39,088 bases of DNA from Rubrivivax sp. (GTDB lineage: Bacteria > Pseudomonadota > Gammaproteobacteria > Burkholderiales > Burkholderiaceae_C), in contig JAEUPF010000123.1 of the NCBI GenBank assembly GCA_016790425.1, positions 1 to 39,088 of the forward strand, in the 5' to 3' direction. The translations under genes and the position numbers were made by a program. Below are positions 24,859 through 35,033 of the stretch, piece after piece; position 1 is the first letter of the stretch, and every line of letters starts with the position of its first letter. Under the pieces are notes generated by a model. The model saw only the letters and a list, made by a program, of their open reading frames with translations. It made no database searches and was not told where the DNA came from.

Positions 24859-24943
24859 GCGAGCTTATGGATGCGCCGCAGCATGTCGCGGCTCTCCTAG
24901 AATGACTTGCACCCCGCCGCTTGGACGGGCGGCGCGCGCCCCG

Positions 24944-25852
24944 ATGCGGATCGACCCTCGCCGACTGCTCGATCTCCTCGCCATCTCCAGGCACGGGACA
25001 ATCAGCGCCGCCGCGGAGGCTCTGAATGTCTCTCAGCCGGGTCTGTCGCAGAGCGTGGCCCAGCTCGAGCACGGTCTGGGCGTGCGGGTCCTCGATCGCG
25101 ACCGGCATGGCGCCCGTCTCACGGAGTTCGGCCGTGTGCTGGTGTTCCATGCCAGGGCGCTGGAGGCCCTGCTTGCCGGCGCAAAGGAGGAGACTCGCCT
25201 GCACGCGCTCGGTATCGAAGGACCGTTAGCCGTCGGCATCACCCCCGTCAGCGCGGCTTCCCTGGTACCGCAAGCGTTGGCCATGCTGTTGGAGGAAACG
25301 CCGAAGGTGTCGGTGTCGCTGGTGGAGGGCCTGGACGACGATCTTCTGGGAATGCTGCGCGCGCGCGAACTCGACATGGTGGTCAGCCGCCTGCGCCCGG
25401 GACTGGGTGGTGTCGCCAGCGAGCCGCTGATCTCCGCGGACTGGGCGCTGATCACCCACCCGAAACACGCGCTGGCCCGGCGCACATCGGTCCGACTGGC
25501 GGAGATCCCCGAGGAACGCTGGGTCTTGCCGGCTGGAGGCAGCGCCTTCCGGCGCCAGATGGAGATCGTGTTCGAGGCGGCCGGCCTGCCGTGGCCGACG
25601 GCCGGCATCAGCACCAACTCGATCCTCGCGATCAAGTCGATCGTGATGAGCACATCGGGCGTGAGCATCATGTCGCCGCTGCTGGTGGACGTGGAGCGGC
25701 AGGCCGGGCGTCTGCACGTCGTGCCGCTGCACGAAGTGGCGCCCCTGCAGCCCGTGGGAATGCTATGGCGCAGCCACGACGAACCGTCTCGGGTCGTCGC
25801 CCGGTTTGCGGAGTGCTTGCGGCTCGCTGCAGGCAAGACGTCCCGAACATGA
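24944..25852 (+). CDS. LysR-family transcriptional regulator
   Basis: A 302-aa regulator with the winged helix-turn-helix at about 1-60 (L-L-D-L-L-A-I-S-R-H-G-T-I-S-A-A-A-E-A-L then N-V-S-Q-P-G-L-S-Q-S-V) and a substrate-binding-like effector domain. It is divergent from the FAH/SDR/TTT-receptor operon and is its likely regulator. ATG 24944 gives the normal N-terminus; ATG 24902 would add 14 residues, and neither start has a clear ribosome binding site. Confidence 0.9.
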   Translation: MRIDPRRLLDLLAISRHGTISAAAEALNVSQPGLSQSVAQLEHGLGVRVLDRDRHGARLTEFGRVLVFHARALEALLAGAKEETRLHALGIEGPLAVGITPVSAASLVPQALAMLLEETPKVSVSLVEGLDDDLLGMLRARELDMVVSRLRPGLGGVASEPLISADWALITHPKHALARRTSVRLAEIPEERWVLPAGGSAFRRQMEIVFEAAGLPWPTAGISTNSILAIKSIVMSTSGVSIMSPLLVDVERQAGRLHVVPLHEVAPLQPVGMLWRSHDEPSRVVARFAECLRLAAGKTSRT

Positions 25853-25928
25853 CGGCCCGCTTCGGACGAAGGCGCGAGGCGAACTCCAAGTCCAGGTCCA
25901 ATCATGAAGGGCACCGGGCCGGCGCCGA

Positions 25929-25970
25929 TCACTCCACCGTCACCGACTTCGCCAGGTTCCGCGGCTTGTG
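25929..25970 (-). pseudogene. Relic of a second glmS 3' end
   Basis: Read leftward, these 42 bases encode [13 protein letters not shown] and a TGA stop, matching the last 12 residues of the intact glmS just upstream (stop at 26028). Seven of those 12 codons differ silently, so this is not a recent copy. The homology fades beyond the lysine, leaving only the tail. The 57 bases between the relic and the intact stop hold no recognisable gene. Confidence 0.75.
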
Positions 25971-26027
25971 GTGCTCCGCGCGGCGCTGCGCGCCTTCACA
26001 TCGCTGGCGCGTCGCAAGCCGTGCCCG

Positions 26028-28070
<2,043 letters not shown>

Positions 28071-28127
28071 GGTTGCCTGGCCTTTGCTGGGGCTGGAAGG
28101 GCGCAATGCTAGGAAGCCGGGGGTGAA

Positions 28128-28182
28128 ATGTTCTGCCGAAATATGGCTGTTGATGGCTGGCAACGGCCGTTCGTGAGAACAT
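28128..28182. promoter_or_regulatory. Long-spaced inverted repeat between glmS and the Lrp-type gene
   Basis: ATGTTCT (28128-28134) and AGAACAT (28176-28182) are a perfect 7-bp inverted repeat 41 bases apart, in the divergent intergenic region and relatively AT-rich. Lrp-family proteins often bind spaced sites near their own gene, but no consensus match is claimed. Confidence 0.35.
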
Positions 28183-28212
28183 GCAGCGCATGCTTCCATT
28201 TGGCCGTCCAAG

Positions 28213-28716
28213 ATGAACGATGCCTTCACCCTGGAACTCGATCCGACCGATCTGCGCCTCTTGGAGCAGCTTCAGGCCGACGCTTCGCTGTCGAACCAGG
28301 ACCTGGCCGCCGCCGCGCACACGTCGCCGGCCACTGCCTTGCGCCGGGTGCGCCGGCTGGTGGATGCGGGCGTCATCGACCGCCGCGTGGCGCTCTTGAA
28401 CCCCGAGCGCATGCGCCTGGCCGGTGGCGAAGGCCTGAGCGCGATCGTCGAGATCTCGCTCGACCGGCAAGGCGCCGAGCACCTGGACGCGTTCGAGCAG
28501 CGCGTGCAGCCCGACGCCGAAGTGCAGCAGCTGTGGCGCGTCTCGCCCGGCCCCGACTTCGTGCTCGTCGTGCACTGCGCGCTCGGCATGGCCGGCTACC
28601 ACGCGCTGGTGCAGCGCCTGTTCACGCAGGACGCCAACGTGCGCAACGTCAAGGCGTACTTCAGCGTCAAGCGCGCGAAGTTCGACCCGCGGGTGGTGCT
28701 GCGGCAAGCCGGGTAG
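28213..28716 (+). CDS. Lrp/AsnC-family transcriptional regulator
   Basis: A 167-aa regulator. The N-terminal helix-turn-helix spans about 10-60 ([24 protein letters not shown] with spacing typical of Lrp). The C-terminal RAM-type ligand and oligomerisation domain includes G-P-D-F-V-L-V-V-H and [10 protein letters not shown]. It probably controls amino-acid-linked genes and itself. It is divergent from glmS and convergent with the RlmI-type methyltransferase gene. Confidence 0.92.
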   Translation: MNDAFTLELDPTDLRLLEQLQADASLSNQDLAAAAHTSPATALRRVRRLVDAGVIDRRVALLNPERMRLAGGEGLSAIVEISLDRQGAEHLDAFEQRVQPDAEVQQLWRVSPGPDFVLVVHCALGMAGYHALVQRLFTQDANVRNVKAYFSVKRAKFDPRVVLRQAG

Positions 28717-28752
28717 CAACTCTGGCGCGCAGGCTTTGCTGCCGCCACCCCG

Positions 28753-29943
28753 TCAGCTGCGCACGACCGCCAGACCCTTCAAGTACTCCCCTTCGGGAAA
28801 CACCAGCGTCGTCGGATGGTCCGGTGCGCCTTGCAGGCGGGCGACGATGGCGCCGTCCACTTCGGCGTCGATGCCGGCGCCGGCGACGATCTTGTGGAAC
28901 AGCTCTGCACCGACGCCGCCCGAACAGCTGAAGGTGAAGAGCAGCCCACCGGGGGCAAGCAGTTTCAGCGCCAGGCGGTTGATGTCCTTGTAGGCGCGGG
29001 CGGCGCGCTCGGCGTGCGCGGCCGTGGGCGCGAACTTCGGCGGGTCGAGCACGATGGCGTCGTAAGGCTCGCCGGCCTTCAGTGCCTGGCGCAGGAAGGC
29101 GTTCACGTCGGCATCGGCCACCGTGCTGCGCGCCGCGTCGAAGCCGTTGCGCTGCACATGCGCCTGCACGCGCGCCAGCGCCGGGGCCGAGGAGTCGACG
29201 CTCGTCACCGCCTGCGCGCCGCCGGCCAGGGCCGCCACGGTGAAACCGCCCGTGTAGCAGTAGGCGTTGAGCACGCGCCTGGCGCCCAGCCGCCGCACCC
29301 ATTGCGCGAAGAGCGCGCGGTTGTCGCGCTGGTCGAGGTAGAAGCCGGTCTTGTGGCCGCTGGCCACATCGAGCGCCAGCGTCCAGCCGTGCTCGCGGAT
29401 CGTCACCTCGGTGTCGCCTTCGCCGCGCAGCCAGCCGGTCACCGGGCTCAGCCCTTCGAGGCCGCGCACGCCCGAGTCGCTGCGCTCGTAGAGGCGCATG
29501 CAACCGGTCGCGGCCAGCAGCGCATCGGCGATGGCGTCCTTCCAGCGCTCGGCGCCGGCAGAGAGGAACTGCGCCGAGAGCACCTCGCCGTAGCGGTCGA
29601 CGATGAGCCCGGGCAGGCCGTCGGCTTCGCCGTGCACCAGGCGAACGCCGTCGCTGGTGGCGGGGAAGATGCCCAGCCTCTCGCGCAGGGCCAACGCGTG
29701 CGCGACGCGGCGCTTGAAGAACGCGTGGTCGATGCGCTCGGCTTCGTCGAAGCTCCAGGCGCGCACGCGGATGGTGGAGGTGCCGCTGTAGGCGCCCCAG
29801 GCGAGGAAGCGGCCGTCGTGCGCCTCGACGCGCACGGTCTCGCCGGGGTCGGCACGGCCCCGGGCGACGCTGCCCTGGAACACCCACGGGTGGCGGCGCA
29901 GCAGCGAACGCTCCTTGCCTTCGACGAGGCGGATGGACTTCAT
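28753..29943 (-). CDS. rlmI: 23S rRNA cytosine-5 methyltransferase, RlmI-type
   Basis: A 396-aa SAM-dependent methyltransferase, the same length as E. coli RlmI, which methylates C1962 of 23S rRNA. An N-terminal PUA-like domain (about 1-75) is followed by a linking domain and the catalytic Rossmann fold: S-G-H-K-T-G-F-Y-L-D-Q-R-D-N, N-A-Y-C-Y-T-G-G-F, D-P-P-K-F at 300-304 and the catalytic Cys in T-F-S-C-S-G (C340). Its ATG overlaps the stop of the WYL regulator gene by four bases (ATGA), implying coupled translation. Confidence 0.93.
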   Translation of the reverse strand: MKSIRLVEGKERSLLRRHPWVFQGSVARGRADPGETVRVEAHDGRFLAWGAYSGTSTIRVRAWSFDEAERIDHAFFKRRVAHALALRERLGIFPATSDGVRLVHGEADGLPGLIVDRYGEVLSAQFLSAGAERWKDAIADALLAATGCMRLYERSDSGVRGLEGLSPVTGWLRGEGDTEVTIREHGWTLALDVASGHKTGFYLDQRDNRALFAQWVRRLGARRVLNAYCYTGGFTVAALAGGAQAVTSVDSSAPALARVQAHVQRNGFDAARSTVADADVNAFLRQALKAGEPYDAIVLDPPKFAPTAAHAERAARAYKDINRLALKLLAPGGLLFTFSCSGGVGAELFHKIVAGAGIDAEVDGAIVARLQGAPDHPTTLVFPEGEYLKGLAVVRS

Positions 29944-30701
29944 CGGCGCATTGTCGGCGGGCCTGCGCTGCCGGTCGTGCCGCCCCTCTTCGCTGCGGCC
30001 CCCTTGCGCCGGCCCGTGCCTTCCTCTGCGCCCACGGCGCGCAGCAGGTCGGCCAGCGTGCGGCCGGGCTCGTCGCGGAAGCGCTCCTCGCTCGTCTCGA
30101 TGCGCCGCACGCGGTCGATGCGGAAGCTGCGGAAGTCGCGCCGCAGCTCGCACCATGCGGCCAGCGTCCACGCCGCGCCCCAGAAGAAGCAGCCGAGCGG
30201 GCGCACGGTGCGCGTGCTGGCGCGCCCTTGCTCGTCGGCGTACGCCAGCACGAGCTTGCGGCGCGCGACGACCGCCTGGCGCATCGCCGCCAGCGTGGCC
30301 CGCACCTCGGGTGCGATGCCGGCGTCGGGCGCGAACAGCGCCAGGCTCTCGGCGGCGGCGCGCGCGTCGGCGGGCAGCACGGCGAGGATCTTCGACAGCG
30401 CCGCTTCGGCTTCGGCGGCCATCGCCGCGTCCAGCCGCGGCTGGGCGATGCGCACCGCCGCCACCAGCGCCTGCGCCTCGGGCGCGGTGAACATCAGCGG
30501 CGGCAGCGTGAAGCCGGCGCGCAGCCGATAGCCGACACCGGCCTCGCCCTCGAACGGCACGCCGCGCGCTTGCAGGTCGGCGATGTCGCGGTACACCGTG
30601 CGCACCGACACCTGCAACCAGCCGGCGAGCTGCTCGGCCGTCGTGAGGCGCCGCCCGCGCACGAGCTGCACGAGTTCGAAGAGGCGGTCGGCACGGCGCA
30701 T
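29940..30701 (-). CDS. YafY-type WYL-domain transcriptional regulator
   Basis: A 253-aa protein with an N-terminal HTH_11 domain (about 5-60; L-F-E-L-V-Q-L-V-R-G-R-R-L-T-T then V-R-T-V-Y-R-D-I) and a WYL domain (about 140-215) with R-P-L-G-C-F-F-W-G-A-A-W-T-L-A-A-W-C and F-R-S-F-R-I-D-R-V. WYL regulators sense nucleic-acid or nucleotide-type ligands. The tail is Gly/Arg/Lys-rich. It is followed by the RlmI gene with a four-base overlap, and preceded by the VOC gene at a 91-base gap. Confidence 0.9.
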   Translation of the reverse strand: MRRADRLFELVQLVRGRRLTTAEQLAGWLQVSVRTVYRDIADLQARGVPFEGEAGVGYRLRAGFTLPPLMFTAPEAQALVAAVRIAQPRLDAAMAAEAEAALSKILAVLPADARAAAESLALFAPDAGIAPEVRATLAAMRQAVVARRKLVLAYADEQGRASTRTVRPLGCFFWGAAWTLAAWCELRRDFRSFRIDRVRRIETSEERFRDEPGRTLADLLRAVGAEEGTGRRKGAAAKRGGTTGSAGPPTMRR

Positions 30702-30792
30702 CGGCGGCGTCAGAGGGGCGGCGGCACCGGCGACAACGGTTCGCGCGCGCGTTCGCGATGCCCCCGCGGCGCCGCCGGTGCCGGAGGGCGGC

Positions 30793-31164
30793 TCACGTCA
30801 GCGCGTGCAACCCGACGCGGTTGCCTTCGCTGTCTTCGATGTGCGCGAAGACGCCCATGCCGTCGGGCAGCGTCACCTTGGGCGTCAGCAGCTTGCCGCC
30901 GGCAGCGGCCAGGCGCGCCAGCGCGCTGTCCAGCGTCGGCGCCACGCCCAGGTAGACGAGCGTGCCGGTGCCGGCCGGCGTGGCGCCGGGGCCGGCCATC
31001 ACGCAGCCGCCGGCGCCCGGCTCGGTGTAGGGGAACACCGCCAGCGTCGTCTCGGGCCCCATCGCCTCGCGCCGCAGGCTCGCGCCGAGCAGCTTCTCGT
31101 AGAAGCGCTGCGCGCGGTCGATGTCGCGGGCGGGAATCTCGAACCAGTTGATCGCGTTCGTCAC
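30793..31164 (-). CDS. VOC (glyoxalase/bleomycin resistance) family protein
   Basis: A 123-aa single VOC protein: W-F-E-I-P-A-R-D-I-D-R-A-Q-R-F-Y-E-K-L-L-G at the N-terminus and I-E-D-S-E-G-N-R-V-G-L-H at the C-terminus, the paired beta-alpha-beta modules of the fold. The start is GTG 31164 with GGAG about 8 nt upstream; no ATG gives the complete first strand. The frame is open further upstream but there it is antisense to xerC. The substrate is unknown. Confidence 0.9.
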   Translation of the reverse strand: MTNAINWFEIPARDIDRAQRFYEKLLGASLRREAMGPETTLAVFPYTEPGAGGCVMAGPGATPAGTGTLVYLGVAPTLDSALARLAAAGGKLLTPKVTLPDGMGVFAHIEDSEGNRVGLHALT

Positions 31165-31337
31165 GGTCTCTCTCCGGGTTGTGGCCGCGAACCTTTGCTG
31201 TGTGGCGGTGCACGGCGGGTGGGTGAGGCCGTCATCGTGCAGGGGGGTTCCTGACAGCGTGGTGGCAGCAGGAGGGCCGGCAGGGCCATCCGCGCAGTGG
31301 GGCGAAAGCGGCGGGCGCAGGCGTGCGGGCCGCGGCC

Positions 31338-32363
31338 TCAGCCCTTGCGTCGCGCCCGCGGGTGCGCCGCGTCGTACACGCGCGCCAGGTGCTGGTGATC
31401 GAGCTTCGTGTAGACCTGCGTCGTGGCGATGCTGGCGTGGCCGAGCAGTTCCTGCACCGCGCGCAGGTCGCCGCTGGACTGCAGCAGGTGGCTGGCGAAA
31501 CTGTGCCTGAGCATGTGCGGGTGCACCGGCGTGGCCAGGCCGCTGGCCAGCGACTGGTGGCGCAGCCGCAACCGCAATTGCCCCGGCGAAAGCCGCGTGC
31601 CGCGCCGGCTGACGAACAGCGCCGCTTCGTCGCCGCGCGCGAGCTGCGCGCGCACCGCGAGCCACGCCTGCAGCGCCGCCGCGGCGGCGCTGCCCACCGG
31701 CACGCTGCGCCGCTTGCTGCCCTTGCCGAGCACGTGCGCCGTGGCGCCGGCGAGGTCGATCCAGCCGCGGCCGAGCCTGTCGGCGGTGGCGCTGGCCTGC
31801 ACGTCCAGGCCCAGCACTTCGGCGATGCGCAAGCCCCCGCCGTACAGCAGCTCGACGATGGCGTGGTCGCGCAGCGCAAGGGCCGCGCCGGCCTCGCTGG
31901 CCGGCGTGCGCGCCTCCTGCCCTGCGTGCTCGGCCAGCTGCACCGCCTGTTCCACCGAAAGCGCCTTCGGCAGCGGCTTGCCGGCCTTCGGTCCGCGCAG
32001 GCCCTTCACCGGGTTGGCGGCAACCTCGCCGCGGCGGCCCCAGTGCGCATAGAGCCCGCGCCACGCCGACAGCGCCAGCGCGATGCTGCGCGGCGCCAGG
32101 CCGCTGCCGCGCAGCGCCGCGGCCCAACTGCGCAAGTGGTGGGGTTGCGCCTCCTTCAGCGGCACGCCTTCGCGCGCCGCGCTCGCCTGCAGCCGGGCCA
32201 ATGCTTCGCCGTACAGGACCAGCGTCCTCGGCGCCAGGCGCCGCTCGACGCGCAGGTGCCCGAGGTACTCCTGCACCTCGGGCGCCGCCGTTGCGATGCT
32301 GTCGTCCACCCGAGGGCCTTCGCGCGGGCCGCGCTGCCGGGCCAGCGCGTCAACGCCGGCCAT
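31338..32363 (-). CDS. xerC: Tyrosine recombinase XerC
   Basis: A 341-aa site-specific recombinase acting with XerD at dif to resolve chromosome dimers. All catalytic residues are visible: R179, K217, H283, R286, H309 and the nucleophile Y318, in G-G-G-L-R-I, G-K-G-S-K-R-R, H-P-H-M-L-R-H-S-F-A, L-G-H-A-S and T-Q-V-Y-T. The N-terminal SAM-like core-binding domain spans about 25-115. It is 6 bases downstream of the DUF484 gene, and dapF lies just before that, the usual dapF-DUF484-xerC order. A Gly/Arg N-terminal extension of about 20 residues is unusual. Confidence 0.93.
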   Translation of the reverse strand: MAGVDALARQRGPREGPRVDDSIATAAPEVQEYLGHLRVERRLAPRTLVLYGEALARLQASAAREGVPLKEAQPHHLRSWAAALRGSGLAPRSIALALSAWRGLYAHWGRRGEVAANPVKGLRGPKAGKPLPKALSVEQAVQLAEHAGQEARTPASEAGAALALRDHAIVELLYGGGLRIAEVLGLDVQASATADRLGRGWIDLAGATAHVLGKGSKRRSVPVGSAAAAALQAWLAVRAQLARGDEAALFVSRRGTRLSPGQLRLRLRHQSLASGLATPVHPHMLRHSFASHLLQSSGDLRAVQELLGHASIATTQVYTKLDHQHLARVYDAAHPRARRKG

Positions 32364-32369
32364 GCCCGC

Positions 32370-33080
32370 TCACACCCGCAGCCGCCACAGCGCTGCGCCG
32401 GCCAGCTCGCCGATGCGCATCAGGAACTCGGTGCCCATCTCGGCGGCGTAGCGCGTGGGGTCGGGCGAGCCCAGCACCAGCAGCCCGAACGCCGCGTCGC
32501 CCTGACGCAGCGGGATCATCGCCACGCTGGCAACCGTGGCCGGGTCGTCGAGCCAGGCCACGGCCTCGAAGCCGGCGTTCACGCCGCAATACGGCAGCGT
32601 GAGGCTGGCGGTGAAGGTCTTCACGTCGTCGCTCACCGGGCGTGCGAAGGAGGGTCCGCCGCCGCTTTCGCTGCTGCCTTGGCCTTCGCCATCGCCGGCG
32701 CCTGCGCCCTGGTACTCCGGCGCCAGCCCCCACAACCGGATGGCCGCCTGGGGCACGAGGAACTCGTGCTTCAGCGTCGCGACCATCGCGCCGGGCAGCG
32801 CGGCGGGGTCGGCGGTGCGCATCAGCGTGCGCGTGAAGCGATGCAGCCGGTCGGCCAGCGCCATGTTCTCCTGGCCGGCGCGGATCATCTCCACGATCTT
32901 CAGCTCCAGCCCCTTGATGCGCTCGCGCAGCATTTCCATCTGCCGCTCCGAGAGCGTGACGGCGCGCTGCCCGTGCGGGCTGGTGAGGCGGATGCCCGCC
33001 AGCAGCTCGGCGTGGCGCTCGAAGAAGCCGGGCGTGCGCGCAAGGTAGGCCGCGATCTCGGCTTCGTCGGGCAGGCTCAT
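32370..33080 (-). CDS. DUF484 family protein
   Basis: A 236-aa cytoplasmic protein with a helical N-terminus (E-A-E-I-A-A-Y-L-A-R-T-P-G-F-F-E-R-H-A-E-L-L), a coiled segment about 45-90 and a GAF-like C-terminal domain ending near G-E-L-A-G-A-A-L-W-R. The family has no proven biochemical role and is usually found between dapF and xerC, as here. A Gly/Ser/Glu-rich insertion occurs around residues 125-145. GAGG lies about 7 nt before the ATG. Confidence 0.9.
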   Translation of the reverse strand: MSLPDEAEIAAYLARTPGFFERHAELLAGIRLTSPHGQRAVTLSERQMEMLRERIKGLELKIVEMIRAGQENMALADRLHRFTRTLMRTADPAALPGAMVATLKHEFLVPQAAIRLWGLAPEYQGAGAGDGEGQGSSESGGGPSFARPVSDDVKTFTASLTLPYCGVNAGFEAVAWLDDPATVASVAMIPLRQGDAAFGLLVLGSPDPTRYAAEMGTEFLMRIGELAGAALWRLRV

Positions 33081-33135
33081 GCGAGAACCTCGGCGCTGCG
33101 CGCTGCGGCATTCGCCTGGGGAACGGCCCGGTGGC

Positions 33136-34065
33136 TCATAGCGTGATCTCTCCTTCGAACACGAACTCGGCCGGCCCCGTCATGCGCACCGTGGCGCCGT
33201 CGGCCGGCCATTCGATCGTCAGGTCGCCGCCGCGCGCGTGCACGAGCACGCGGCGCGGGTGCGCCCCCAGCCAGCCCAGGCGGATGCCGGCAACCACGGC
33301 GGCGCAGGCGCCGGTGCCGCAGGCCAGCGTCTCGCCGGCGCCGCGCTCGTAGACGCGCAGGTTCACCTCGGTGGGCGAGAGCACCTGCACGAAGCCGGCG
33401 TTGACGCGCCTCGGAAAGCGCGCATGCCGCTCGATCAGCGGCCCGAGCGTGGCCACCGGCGCCGCGGCGACATCGGCCACGCGCATCACCGCGTGCGGGT
33501 TGCCCATCGAGAGCACGGCCACCTCGCCCAGAGCGCGGCCGTCGTCGGCGGCCAGCGGCCACAGCTCGAAGCCGGGGGCGGGAGCGGACGCACCGGCGAA
33601 TGCCGGTGCTTCGGAGGACGCACCGGCGAATGCCGGACCTTCGCGCCGCGGCACCAGGCCGGCTGCATCGAACGGGATGCGCGCGTGCTCGAAGATCGGC
33701 CGGTTCATGTCCACCGTCACCTGGCCGTCCTCCTCGAGCACGAGCTCGAGCAGGTTGTTGACCGTCTCGACCTTGATGCGACGCCGGTCCGTCAGCCCGC
33801 GCGCGTGCACGTAGCGCACGAAGCAGCGCGCGCCGTTGCCGCAATGCTCCACCTCGTCGCCGCTCGAATTGAAGATGCGGTAGCGGAAGTCCACACCCGG
33901 CGTCGCGCTCTTCTCGACGACGAGGATCTGGTCGGCGCCGATGCCGAAGCGCCGGTCGGCCAGGCGCTGCGCCTGCGCGGCGGAGAGTTCCAGCGGCGAA
34001 CGGGTGCCGTCGAGCACGACGAAGTCGTTGCCCGCGCCTTGCATCTTGGTGAAGTGCAGCTGCAT
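33136..34065 (-). CDS. dapF: Diaminopimelate epimerase
   Basis: A 309-aa cofactor-independent racemase converting LL- to meso-diaminopimelate for lysine and peptidoglycan. The two catalytic cysteines are C75 (E-H-C-G-N-G-A-R-C) and C249 (L-A-C-G-T-G-A-C). It is 35 residues longer than E. coli DapF, mainly because of an insertion at about 140-165 with a tandem repeat ([10 protein letters not shown] / [10 protein letters not shown]). ATG 34065 gives the standard [15 protein letters not shown] start. GACAAT at 34073-34078 is a possible -10 box very close to the start codon. Confidence 0.96.
   Translation of the reverse strand: MQLHFTKMQGAGNDFVVLDGTRSPLELSAAQAQRLADRRFGIGADQILVVEKSATPGVDFRYRIFNSSGDEVEHCGNGARCFVRYVHARGLTDRRRIKVETVNNLLELVLEEDGQVTVDMNRPIFEHARIPFDAAGLVPRREGPAFAGASSEAPAFAGASAPAPGFELWPLAADDGRALGEVAVLSMGNPHAVMRVADVAAAPVATLGPLIERHARFPRRVNAGFVQVLSPTEVNLRVYERGAGETLACGTGACAAVVAGIRLGWLGAHPRRVLVHARGGDLTIEWPADGATVRMTGPAEFVFEGEITL
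33586..33645. repeat. REP-like palindromic tandem repeat inside dapF
   Basis: Two 30-base units (33586-33615, 33616-33645) share their first 21 bases exactly. Each contains the palindrome core ACCGGCGAATGCCGG, which in unit 1 extends to the perfect 8-bp stem GCACCGGC / GCCGGTGC with loop GAAT. They lie in frame and encode two 10-residue repeats of DapF. The look resembles REP-type elements whose translation gives Pro-Ala-Phe-Ala-Gly motifs. Confidence 0.75.
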
Positions 34066-34121
34066 CGGCGCTATTGTCTCGCGGCGACCGGCGGGCGGCG
34101 TTGGCCAGCCGCGCGCCTGCG

Positions 34122-35033
34122 TCAACCGGGCAGCGACGCAGCCAGCACTGCGCCCCAGGCACGCGCTGCCGCCTGCAGGCCAGCGGCCGTGAAGTGGCAG
34201 TCGTCTTGGCGCAGCGGCCCCGCCAGTGCGTCGGTGTCGGCGCCGGCGCGCACGTCCGCGTGGCGCGCGATCAACGCGTCCTGCGCCGCACGGATGACGG
34301 CGCCGCCCGCGCCGCTGCGGCAGCGCGTGGAGCGGGCCAGCAGGATCGGCGCGCGCACGCCGGCGCCGCGCAGCTGTTCGCGCAGCGCTTCGAGGCCCTG
34401 CACGTAGCGCGCCGCCGAGGTGCCCTCGCGCGCATCCGCCTCGCCCTGCTGCCAGAGCACGAAGTCGGCGGGAAAGTGCCGCGCATCACGCGCGGCCAGC
34501 CATCGGCCGAGTTCGCTGCGCAGCGGACTGCCGGGGTGCGTCCACTCGGCGACGGTCGTGCCTTCGACCGCCAGCAGGCTCAGCACCACTTCGCGTGGTT
34601 CGCCCAGCCGTGCCAGTTCGCCTTCGAGCAAGGTCCAGATCGAGCGATCTCGGCCGGTGCCTCCGGGCAGCGGGTCGCCGAGTCGGTGGCACGCCTTGCC
34701 GTCGAAGGCCGTCACGACCGCCGAGGCAGTGCCGGCTGTCGCGGGCGGCCGGTGCGGCAGCGCTTCGCCGCCGTGGTTGCCGGCATTCGACTGGCCCAGG
34801 ACGAGCAGGACCAGTGGCTTGCGAGCACCCGCCGGCCTCGGCACGGTCCAAGGGCACGGCTCTGCCCCGCGTTCCGGAAACGGGGCGACGCCGGCCAGCC
34901 GTGCCCCAAGGCGCACGACCGCTTCGGGCCGCTGCCAGAACGAGCGCAGGCCTTCGACCACTGCCGCGGCGATCGCGATCAGCGCCGCCGCGGCCACCAG
35001 GGCAGCCGCCCGGCGACGGGGCAGGGACTTCAC
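34122..35033 (-). CDS. SGNH / sialate O-acetylesterase-like hydrolase
   Basis: A 303-aa protein with an N-terminal membrane anchor or signal (about 8-27) and a periplasmic esterase domain. Block I G-Q-S-N is at 80-83 with nucleophile S82, Q-G-E at 196-198, and D277-D-C-H280 supplies the catalytic D-x-x-H. The start is GTG 35033, overlapping the acyltransferase stop by four bases (GTGA), so the two are translationally coupled. Acyltransferase-3 plus SGNH modules, usually fused, O-acetylate surface glycans; here they are separate genes. It may transfer or remove acetyl groups. Confidence 0.8.
   Translation of the reverse strand: MKSLPRRRAAALVAAAALIAIAAAVVEGLRSFWQRPEAVVRLGARLAGVAPFPERGAEPCPWTVPRPAGARKPLVLLVLGQSNAGNHGGEALPHRPPATAGTASAVVTAFDGKACHRLGDPLPGGTGRDRSIWTLLEGELARLGEPREVVLSLLAVEGTTVAEWTHPGSPLRSELGRWLAARDARHFPADFVLWQQGEADAREGTSAARYVQGLEALREQLRGAGVRAPILLARSTRCRSGAGGAVIRAAQDALIARHADVRAGADTDALAGPLRQDDCHFTAAGLQAAARAWGAVLAASLPG

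Noticed and set aside
30793-32127. 444-codon leftward frame ending in the VOC domain
   Set aside because: Only the last 123 codons encode the VOC protein. The upstream portion overlaps xerC in another frame.
31338-32363. Integrase of a mobile element
   Set aside because: The dapF-DUF484-xerC order, family length and catalytic motifs identify it as the housekeeping XerC; no island features surround it.
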